Source: RFXV01 sp038150465
Lineage (GTDB): Bacteria > Bacteroidota > Bacteroidia > Flavobacteriales > Schleiferiaceae
DNA length: 9,477 bases
Direction of reading: 5' to 3'
NCBI GenBank assembly: GCA_038150465.1
Contig: JAYOTP010000047.1
Location: 1 to 9,477 of the forward strand
The stretch's first letter is position 1. The number at the start of each line of letters is the position of its first letter. Of the stretch, positions 1-6,058 are shown in pieces. The notes under the pieces were generated by a model. That model did no database searches. It saw only the letters and a list, made by a program, of their open reading frames with translations, and was not told the DNA's origin. The position numbers and the translations under genes are program-made.

Positions 1-824
1 CCCTGATCGAAGGATTCAGAGGAAATGAGAAAGTCCAGCGGTCCTGTTTGCGCAATGGCCTCTGTTTGTTCCATCATCAGAGTGAGCAGAAAACTTTTTT
101 GATTGGACCCCGAAAAGACATCCTGAAGTGGGAACGAACTGCACAGCCAGATAAAAGGCATCAGTGTACGACTGTAGCCGGTCAATACCATTCGCCCTGA
201 CAGGGCATCGTAGACGCCACCGGTGATCAGTCCGGCATTGTTCAGCTGACTGGGCATGGGTTGTAGAGAATAGGTGCCGCTTTGCTTGGGCACCGAGTAG
301 GCCTTGGTCGATCTGTTGACCCAGTCTTTGGTCAGCAGCAGAAGCGAATTGGAATCCAGAGAGAGCAGCGCCTCGGCGTCCCACTCCGTGTTGTTCAGAT
401 TCGGAGTGAAATCGATCTGATCGGCATAGCTGTAATGGATGATCTCGGCCAGGACCGTGTCTGAAGCCAGGTAATCAGCCTTGGCGATCTTATAGATCTT
501 CAGGTCGGTGCGGTTGCCGCGGTTGTTCCCGATGTCCCCGATGTACAAGGAGGTGGCGTCTTGGGCGAGATCCTCCCAGTCGCTGTTCACGGCATTTTGA
601 ATGTGGACAGTTCGCAGGATCAGGCCTGTCGCAGTGTCCAGCTCGTAGAGTTTGTTTTCGTTTCCAGAATCGTTGTGGCTGATGAACCGTCCATTGAAAA
701 AAACAGCTCCTGAAGATTCAGACAGCACATCTGGAAGCAGCCCGCGTACCGATACGCTGGCGATCTGTGCGTGGGATAAGGCCGAACACAAAAGAAAAAG
801 TCCGATACCCGTGAGGAAGCGCAC
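1..824 (-). CDS. Secreted propeller-like protein, partial (3' end beyond left edge)
   Basis: Reading leftward from a GTG at 824-822, the frame stays open for 274 codons to the window edge, so the C-terminus is missing. Residues 1-20 look like a signal peptide: a basic start, a hydrophobic core (GIGLFLLCSAL) and SHAQ before the likely cleavage site. The mature part has short beta-strand and turn motifs: ESSGAVFFNGRFISHNDSG (about 36-54), WEDLAQD (83-89), LYIGDIGNNRGNRTDLKIYKI (about 93-113) and EWDAEALL (147-154). I associate this pattern with secreted Bacteroidota proteins of propeller-like fold that often end in a T9SS sorting domain; no enzymatic function can be assigned. GTG was chosen because no ATG occurs in frame until about residue 190, past the signal peptide. 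An AAGGA lies just upstream, though unusually close. The gene begins 11 nt after the rimK-type stop, so the two are probably co-transcribed. Confidence is high that it is coding, low on function. Confidence 0.82.
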   Translation of the reverse strand, partial: MRFLTGIGLFLLCSALSHAQIASVSVRGLLPDVLSESSGAVFFNGRFISHNDSGNENKLYELDTATGLILRTVHIQNAVNSDWEDLAQDATSLYIGDIGNNRGNRTDLKIYKIAKADYLASDTVLAEIIHYSYADQIDFTPNLNNTEWDAEALLSLDSNSLLLLTKDWVNRSTKAYSVPKQSGTYSLQPMPSQLNNAGLITGGVYDALSGRMVLTGYSRTLMPFIWLCSSFPLQDVFSGSNQKSFLLTLMMEQTEAIAQTGPLDFLISSESFDQ

Positions 825-835
825 TATCCTTGTTT

Positions 836-2266
836 TTATATTGGAAATTCCTGACTGGGAACACTTTCCATTTCGGGTGGTGTTGCTGGGCCGTGGACCC
901 CGAACTTCAGATTCTTTTCCAGTGCTTCGATCATCTTCCCCGCAATATTCTTCTCGGAAATACCTTCAATTCCTTCGAGTCCGGGCGATGAATTCACTTC
1001 GAGCAACAGTGGCCCATTCTCTCCTCGAATGATATCGACTCCTGCCACTTTCAATTGCATGGTCTTTGCAGCCAATTGGGCAACTTTTCTTTCTTCCTGT
1101 GTGATCCTGACCAGGGAAGCCGTCCCGCCCATGTGCATATTGGCCCTGAACTCTCCGGGAGCGGCGGTACGCTTCATGCTGGCGACTACTTTTCCATTCA
1201 CTACAAAACAACGGATGTCCTCGCCCTTGGCTTCACGGATATATTCCTGTACCAGGATATTTACCTTTAAACTTTTGAATGCATTGATCAAGCTCTCTGC
1301 TGCTTTCTTGGTTTCTGCAAGAACGACCCCTTTTCCTTGAGCTCCCTGAAGAAGTTTCACGATCAGCGGAGCTCCGCCCACCATTTTGATAAGTTCATCC
1401 GTATCCAATGGAGAATGTGCAAAGCCTGTAGTCGGTATGGGAAGGCCGCTATTGATCAAAATTTGCAATGCAAAAAGTTTATCCCTTGATTTTGTAATGG
1501 CAGCAGCGGAGTTCAATGTATAGACGCCCATTGCTTCGAAGTGGCGGGTCAATGCACAGCCATAAAAGGTCATGCTTGGTCGAATCCTCGGAATGATGGC
1601 ATCGAATTCATTGAGGATCCTGCCCCCACGGTAGTGCATCTCAGGGTACTTTCCGTCCAATTTGATGTAGCAGTCCTTGATCTGCAAGAATTCCATTTCA
1701 TGACCTCTTTCCTGGCCAGCCTCCATAAGCCTTCGGTTGCTGTAAAGTGAAAGGTCGCTGCCCAAAAGACCGATTTTCAGTCCTGTTCGTGTGGTCTTTT
1801 TCGGTTTGTAGAAATCATGCAGATCATCCTCTGAAGGAGCGCCTAAAAGGCATGAAGATTCCGGGTCGACCAATACCTTTCCTGCCATGGCCTGACGGCC
1901 TAGGAGCATACGGTAGCCCATATTGTCCCGATTGGTCAGACTCACCTCAACGTCCCATAGGCTATCGTCGATGGAAAGACGGGACTTGATGACATATCGT
2001 ACTTCGCTGCTACCGCTCGAACTTTTGATACGCCTTTTGTCGAATACGGGCGCTTCACAGTGGACGATGGTCTTTCCGTCGTTTTGTATCGGATGGACAT
2101 CAAAACTCACCCAAGGGAGGCCATCCCGTCGGAAAGGCTGGATGTTCAAAGCGTGCAGAGCGGAAGTCTTGGCGCCTGAGTCCACTCTTGCTTTGATGAT
2201 CGGAATATTCAGCTGAGGGAACCCACACCACTCTTCGCTGCCTAAAATGATCCGGTTCGAATTCAT
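836..2266 (-). CDS. rimK: RimB-like retropepsin domain fused to RimK-type ATP-grasp glutamate ligase
   Basis: The 476-residue product has two domains. Residues 1-150 match the RimB/'ATP-dependent zinc protease' family (retropepsin fold): an aspartic-protease-like D29-S-G-A32 in the context VDSGAKTSALHA, and a later hydrophobic-Gly motif MLLGRQ (120-125). Residues 163-455 are a full-length RimK-type ATP-grasp ligase: LLGSDLSLYSNRRL (167-180), IPRIRPSMTFYG (225-236), ITKSRDKL (257-264), the glycine-rich nucleotide loop KLLQGAQGKGVV (304-315), EDIRCFVV (349-356) and the metal-binding LLLEVNSSPGLEGIE (420-434). RimK proteins add glutamate to the C-terminus of ribosomal protein S6, or act on related substrates; RimB is reported to work in the same pathway and is proposed to trim the tail. 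Cytosolic. A Pro-rich tail (456-476) follows. The ATG at 2266 is the first start after an in-frame TAG, with no obvious Shine-Dalgarno. The S6 substrate is inferred. Confidence 0.95.
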   Translation of the reverse strand: MNSNRIILGSEEWCGFPQLNIPIIKARVDSGAKTSALHALNIQPFRRDGLPWVSFDVHPIQNDGKTIVHCEAPVFDKRRIKSSSGSSEVRYVIKSRLSIDDSLWDVEVSLTNRDNMGYRMLLGRQAMAGKVLVDPESSCLLGAPSEDDLHDFYKPKKTTRTGLKIGLLGSDLSLYSNRRLMEAGQERGHEMEFLQIKDCYIKLDGKYPEMHYRGGRILNEFDAIIPRIRPSMTFYGCALTRHFEAMGVYTLNSAAAITKSRDKLFALQILINSGLPIPTTGFAHSPLDTDELIKMVGGAPLIVKLLQGAQGKGVVLAETKKAAESLINAFKSLKVNILVQEYIREAKGEDIRCFVVNGKVVASMKRTAAPGEFRANMHMGGTASLVRITQEERKVAQLAAKTMQLKVAGVDIIRGENGPLLLEVNSSPGLEGIEGISEKNIAGKMIEALEKNLKFGVHGPATPPEMESVPSQEFPI

Positions 2267-2401
2267 ATGACAAAGGTTCTTGTTGCCTTGATCCTATCTT
2301 TTCTTTATCGATCAGAAGCCGCAGTAGGAGCATCTAAAATTATACTGAAACAGCGGGTCGATCGAAAGCAAGGGTGAACTTATGCACTGTTTCTTATTTG
2401 A
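2267..2401. promoter_or_regulatory. Upstream region of the rimK-type gene, between gap and start
   Basis: These 135 bases lie between the scaffold gap and the leftward rimK-type start. On the minus strand a TATAAT is followed directly by TTTAG (2344-2334). It resembles a sigma-70 -10 box and overlaps TAATTTTA, one mismatch from the Bacteroidota TAnnTTTG -7 element. A TTG lies about 26 nt upstream of TAATTTTA, further than is typical, so the promoter is weakly supported. The three minus-strand frames entering from the gap close at 2394-2396, 2380-2382 and 2312-2314, so whichever frame the upstream hydrolase gene uses, it would end before the rimK-type start. Confidence 0.25.
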
Positions 2402-2501
2402 NNNNNNNNNNNNNNNNNNNNNNNNNNNNNNNNNNNNNNNNNNNNNNNNNNNNNNNNNNNNNNNNNNNNNNNNNNNNNNNNNNNNNNNNNNNNNNNNNNN
2501 N
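2402..2501. other. Assembly gap (100 Ns)
   Basis: Exactly 100 consecutive N characters. This length is the usual placeholder for a scaffold gap of unknown size, so the distance and even the adjacency between the family-16 hydrolase and the rimK-type gene depend on read-pair or similar linking evidence. The gap removes the 3' end of the hydrolase gene and could hide further genes. Confidence 0.99.
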
Positions 2502-3843
2502 TGGTTTGCAGCAGGGCGGGATCCACTGCCGGTTGAATGGCAATGTTCAGCAGGAGGAAGTGCGGCTTTTGAAATGGCCAGTTGTTCGGGTGCTGGGACA
2601 TGGGTTGGTAGGTGTAGTGGACCATGCCGTCTACGCTGAACTGGATCTTGTCTTCGGTCCATTCCACGGCATAGACATGAAAATCGCTCAGCGCAGTGGG
2701 GATCTTTTGCCCTCCGCTGTGGACCATCCAGCCGGCTCCACTGGTGTTGAAATAGGTCTCTGGGGTGTGAATGGCGCTGAATACCTCGTTGGGCTCGTTC
2801 CCCCAGTGTTCCATGATGTCGAACTCGCCGCAATAAGGCCAGGAGACGGTGCCATAGCCCTGTGTTTGAAAATATGCGCCGCGTTCGTCGATGTTCTTTC
2901 CAAGCATCCAGATGGCTGGCCATGTGCCTATGCCACCGGGGACCTTGGCCCGGACCTCGACACGCCCGTAGGCAAAGGCGAATTTTGAATTCAATCGGGC
3001 GGAAGTGTGGGTCTTGGTGACGCCCTGGTCGGTGTAGTTCTCTTTTTTGGCCACAATGTGCAGGGAACCGTTCTGCACATAGCTGTTGTCGAGCCGATCG
3101 GTGTAGTGCTGTATCTCTCCGCTGAACCAGCTGCTGCCCACTGGAAAAAGCGTTTGATGATGCCATTTGCTGCTGTCCAGTGCGCCGTCGGTATCGAATT
3201 CATCAGACCAGATAAGCTGGTCGTATACATCGCCAGGCGGCAGAGGTGTCAGGTATTCGTGGAAGAAATCGTCGATGTAGGCGGTCACCTGATCGTTGTT
3301 GTTGTCGCCGTTGACCTGGATCAAGACCCGGTCGAGATCTACTCGCTGCGAAGGCGGAGAGGTATTGACATCAAAATTGTCGTACGGGTCGGCCAGAAAG
3401 TTGAAAGTGACTTCCTGCCATTGGTCCAGAAGGATGGGCTTGGTCACGGAAACCTGATTCTTCCAAGGATCCAGAGTGTTTCCATTTTGCAGCTTGAGGG
3501 TCACCTCATTGGGTCGGTTTCCTGTAATGCCCGAGGAGGGCACGTAGATCTTGAAGGAGAATGTCGGGTGGGCGGAGATGTTGAGTTTGTGTCCGGCATC
3601 GAAGCGGATGTTGCACCAGGTTCCGCCAAAGTCGCGGTACTTCAGAACTGTGGGCGAGGTGTTGATGCCTTGCATGGCCGGATTGCTGAAATTGGTGTTG
3701 AGGATGCAGTCGATGGCTGCCCAGCTGGAGATGTTTCCGTTTCCTTCAAAATCGTCCTGGATATTCTGGGCGAGTGAACTCAACCCCAGGATCAGTAGGG
3801 ATGATAGGAGCGAAGTCCGCAAGAATAAAGACTTGAATTCCAT
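2502..3843 (-). CDS. Secreted glycoside hydrolase family 16 (laminarinase-like), 3' end lost in gap
   Basis: The visible product is 447 residues and is cut by the scaffold gap. Residues 1-25 form a signal peptide ending SLAQ. Residues about 28-195 (from IQDDFEGNGN to VTAYIDDFFHEY) look like a beta-sandwich carbohydrate-binding or galactose-binding-like module. GH16 follows from about 208 (LIWSDEFD): YGRVEVRAKVPGGIGTWPAIWML (about 292-314, a conserved strand pair) and the active site GEFDIMEHWG. There E340 is the predicted nucleophile, E345 the acid/base and D342 the helper of the ExDxxE motif. FLLLNIAIQP (429-438) is near the domain end; the usual DYVRVYQ-type last strand is missing, so the cut falls just before it. 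Any C-terminal T9SS sorting domain is also out of sight. GH16 members cleave beta-1,3/1,4-glucans or galactans; the motif context favours a laminarinase, but the substrate is not fixed. It starts 19 nt after the SIMPL gene stop. No SusC/SusD pair is visible here. Confidence 0.93.
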
Positions 3844-3862
3844 CGGTATCTGTTCAGGGCGG

Positions 3863-4594
3863 TCAATCGACCTTATAGACCAATTTCATGGTGATCGAAG
3901 CAGTCTTGAGTTTCGAGCTGGTATTGAAGGTTCCGCCCCAGGAGTAGCTCTCCTTTGAATTTTGACCGAGAATCTGGAAGACGCCCATTTTGGCCGAACT
4001 CAATTCGCCCAGTTGACCACCGGAATTTTCTGCGATCTTTTCAGCGCGCAGACGGGCATCTTCTGTGGCTTTGGAGATCATCTCGATCTTGAGCTCTCCC
4101 AGTTTTGTGTAGTAATATCGAGGTGCTTCGGAGTAGAAATTCACGCCTTGATTCAGCAATTCGGTGACCTCCCGGGAAATGTTCTCTATCTGTTCCACCT
4201 CGAAGGATTCGATCTGTACAGTCTGCGTCAGGCGATAGCCGATGAAATCGTCTCCGATATAGTCTCCGTCTGCGGAGTATTTGCGCTTGGTCTGTTCACT
4301 AGAGCGGACCGCAGAAAAGATGATGTCCGATTCATCCACTCCTTTGCCCAACAAATAGGTCTTGATGACCGACTTGCTTTCTTCGAGCTGCAGGAATGCT
4401 TGTTTCAATTCGAATGCCTCAGCCGCAAAGCGTCCTTCCCAAACTATGAGGTCGGAAACAAAGTTTTTTTCTCCCAGTCCTGTTACCTGTATCTGACCGC
4501 TTCCCCGTGCACGATCCACATAGGCCTTTCCCAAAAAGAAAGACGCGGCGACGATGGCTGTCCCAAAAATAACGGCGTTCAGATGTGTTTTCAT
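3863..4594 (-). CDS. SIMPL (DUF541) domain protein with N-terminal membrane anchor
   Basis: From the ATG at 4594 the product is 243 residues. A TTG 18 nt upstream (4612) could extend it by six residues, but ATG gives a cleaner membrane-anchor start. Residues 5-22 form a single hydrophobic segment (NAVIFGTAIVAASFFLG), probably an uncleaved anchor or signal peptide. The rest matches the SIMPL/DUF541 layout: an early strand with the family-typical VTGLGEK (37-43), a helix (AFELKQAFLQLEESKSVIKTYL), then a GV..SDI turn (85-91), FIGYRLTQTVQI (117-128), a second helix with LLNQGVNF (146-153) and a late AR..AE helix (180-185) before the final strands. Bacterial members are periplasmic or surface proteins of unclear role; none is assigned here. 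The predicted location is the periplasm, tethered to the membrane. The hydrolase gene starts 19 nt downstream, so the pair is probably co-transcribed, although a functional link is unproven. Confidence 0.88.
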   Translation of the reverse strand: MKTHLNAVIFGTAIVAASFFLGKAYVDRARGSGQIQVTGLGEKNFVSDLIVWEGRFAAEAFELKQAFLQLEESKSVIKTYLLGKGVDESDIIFSAVRSSEQTKRKYSADGDYIGDDFIGYRLTQTVQIESFEVEQIENISREVTELLNQGVNFYSEAPRYYYTKLGELKIEMISKATEDARLRAEKIAENSGGQLGELSSAKMGVFQILGQNSKESYSWGGTFNTSSKLKTASITMKLVYKVD

Positions 4595-4672
4595 GGATCG
4601 AATTGAAATCAAAAAGCCCTTTAAAGTTAGATGGAAAAAGCTGCGCTGTTCAGACGGTGATCTCGAATTAAT
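4595..4672. promoter_or_regulatory. Candidate promoter upstream of SIMPL gene
   Basis: This 78-nt spacer separates the ABM-fold gene from the SIMPL gene, the widest complete gap in the leftward group apart from the scaffold gap. On the minus strand TAACTTTA (4629-4622) differs by one base from the Bacteroidota -7 consensus TAnnTTTG and would give a 5' leader of roughly 20 nt. I see no clear TTG -33 element at the expected distance and no hairpin with a U-tract for the preceding gene. An internal promoter is possible but weakly supported. Confidence 0.25.
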
Positions 4673-4984
4673 TCACAGGGAAGCCGTTTCCAGGAGATCT
4701 TTTACACATTCCAATTCGTGGAGACGCTCCACCGAGATGCAGCAGGCACGCATGCGCTGCCGAACGGCATCGGCTTCGGGTGGCAATCCTTCTCCCGATG
4801 CCTCCCAATGAGCCTTGCTGGGCCACTGAGCATAGGCGATGTAGGTGGTTTCATCTTCCTTGTGCAAGCGCGATCCCAGGCTGCCTTCGTGTTTTCGGAT
4901 CATGCGGGTGAGTTCTGCCCACGAAGAAATAAATGCCTGCTCGGTGTTTTCATGGATGCGGAAGCGGTAGACCAGAGCGAACAT
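4673..4984 (-). CDS. Small ABM-fold (antibiotic biosynthesis monooxygenase-like) protein
   Basis: Starting at the ATG at 4984 the product is 103 residues, the usual length of single-domain ABM (dimeric alpha/beta barrel) proteins. The opening strand MFALVYRFRI, a helix with F..SWAEL..MIRKHEGSLGSRLH (about 18-41), a strand TYIAYAQWPSKAHWEA (about 47-62) and a final helical part fit this ferredoxin-like fold. YAQWPSKAHWE is typical of family members where 'W' and 'F/W' follow the third strand. Residues C81, C82 and C93 are all in the C-terminal third. ABM proteins range from quinol or haem monooxygenases to uncharacterised stress proteins, and the catalytic class cannot be told from this sequence. 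The open frame extends upstream to 5140, but that part overlaps the barrel gene in another frame; the 4984 ATG, preceded by AAAGAG, is the better start. It begins 10 nt after the barrel gene stop, so the two are likely one transcript. Confidence 0.85.
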   Translation of the reverse strand: MFALVYRFRIHENTEQAFISSWAELTRMIRKHEGSLGSRLHKEDETTYIAYAQWPSKAHWEASGEGLPPEADAVRQRMRACCISVERLHELECVKDLLETASL

Positions 4985-4994
4985 CTCTTTTAAA

Positions 4995-5903
4995 TTAAAG
5001 TTGAAAATGGTACTCGAGTGTGAGGAGCGCAGTTCGGGTGAGTCCGTCGGGGCGTGCCTTTCGGGCAATGAAGGGAAAGCCCATGGCCAATTGAAGTCCC
5101 TGCTTGCTGCTCCAGGCATAGTCGATGAAAAGATTGCCATTCAGGGTCAGTCCTTTGGAACCGTCTATCTGATGTTCTTTGCCATACTCATCCCGATAGC
5201 GGTCGTTTCGCAGATGGTAGATGGGCAGAATACTGGGTGTTAGGGTCCAATTCGCCATTTGGATGGGGTAGGAGCAGCGCAACAGTACATCGCCGCTTCG
5301 GTTGAATGCGTTGGTGGAAGGGAAGGCACTGAGTTCATTTTCCGAGGGATAGAAACTGGACAGGAACTGATTGTTGTTCTGGGTGATGGGTTGCTGAAGG
5401 GCGGCGGCCCATTGGATGCCCCAGGTGACATAGGAAAATCCGAAGATCAGGTCGTGTGTGCCCAAACTGGACTGATGGTCCATGGGAAGGGGAAGTCCGT
5501 TCAGTTCATTTGACGCGTCGGACAAGGGCCATTTGATGCCCGCGCTCAGTCCCATGCGTTCGGATGCGCGAAAGTGAATGTTGATCAACACATCGGACAA
5601 TCCGAAAGTCTGTATCGCCTCGCTGCTTTGCGCCAGTGAAGTCAGTTTGATCTCACTTCGCCAGGAGCTGGACCACGCGTCATCGTAGGCGATGCTCATT
5701 CCATATACGGCGATGGCATGGTCGGCATTTCCGTAGAAAGTCCCGATCCGGATCTGATCCCGAAGAACTTCCTCTTTGTGCGGCTTGGGTCGTAAAGCAT
5801 CTATGCTGCAGAATCCCGCGTCACTGCATCCTTGGGCGTAACCATATATGGGTGCCAAAAGCAGAAGAAGTAAGGCCAGGATCGGTTTGATGAAGATGTC
5901 CAT
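4995..5903 (-). CDS. Predicted outer-membrane beta-barrel protein with N-terminal CSDAGFC motif
   Basis: The product has 302 residues. Residues 1-24 form a strong signal peptide (an almost pure leucine core, then YGYAQ). The mature protein starts near G25 and soon shows C26-SDAGF-C32, then a charged stretch. The remainder alternates polar and hydrophobic residues with aromatic girdle positions (for example GMSIAYDDAW, LINIHF, LIFGFSYVTWGIQWAAAL, LFIDYAW) and ends TLEYHFQL, an aromatic-rich last strand as in outer-membrane barrels. I infer a porin- or transporter-like barrel in the outer membrane; the substrate is unknown. The two cysteines could form a disulfide or bind metal; a third cysteine (C210) lies in the barrel part. 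A lipoprotein reading (AQGC) is less likely because the residue three before the cysteine is not a typical lipobox one. It is the first gene of the leftward group, followed 10 nt later by the ABM-fold gene. Confidence 0.85.
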   Translation of the reverse strand: MDIFIKPILALLLLLLAPIYGYAQGCSDAGFCSIDALRPKPHKEEVLRDQIRIGTFYGNADHAIAVYGMSIAYDDAWSSSWRSEIKLTSLAQSSEAIQTFGLSDVLINIHFRASERMGLSAGIKWPLSDASNELNGLPLPMDHQSSLGTHDLIFGFSYVTWGIQWAAALQQPITQNNNQFLSSFYPSENELSAFPSTNAFNRSGDVLLRCSYPIQMANWTLTPSILPIYHLRNDRYRDEYGKEHQIDGSKGLTLNGNLFIDYAWSSKQGLQLAMGFPFIARKARPDGLTRTALLTLEYHFQL

Positions 5904-6058
5904 GGTTGATTCAGATCAGAGGGTTCAAATTATCAGGGCTCATTTCATTGTGAAGAGGCCACTGAAATAACTGCCTATTTATGCGGCTGCCTGGCTTCTT
6001 CAAGTGAGTTCAAACAGTTGCAAAAGGTATATTTAATGAAGAATTCATTCACCCTTCA
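5904..6058. promoter_or_regulatory. Divergent intergenic region between barrel gene and T9SS propeller gene
   Basis: This 155-bp spacer must hold promoters in both directions. Rightward, TATATTTA (6028-6035) resembles the TAnnTTTG -7 box and would give a leader of about 20 nt before the ATG at 6059; no good TTG -33 box is visible. It is followed by a short perfect inverted repeat, AATGAA-GAA-TTCATT (6035-6049), between the candidate -7 box and the start codon. Leftward, TAATTTG (5932-5926) lies about 25 nt before the barrel start and is a weaker match. No small ORF or RNA gene is apparent. Confidence 0.4.

Noticed and set aside
16..384. Leftward 122-residue open frame in a different frame at the left edge
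   Set aside because: It lies within the longer signal-peptide-bearing frame that runs from 824 and lacks any protein motif; it is a shadow.
2312..3166. Leftward open frame continuing through the run of Ns
   Set aside because: The number of Ns is arbitrary, so the frame across them is meaningless, and the visible part is out of frame with the GH16 protein.
3007..3777. 256-codon rightward open frame opposite the GH16 gene
   Set aside because: It is antisense to a clearly coding catalytic domain and shows a repetitive Val/Asp/Gly composition typical of antisense frames.
3962..4606. 214-codon rightward open frame opposite the SIMPL gene
   Set aside because: It is antisense to a gene with recognisable family motifs and has no domain signature of its own.
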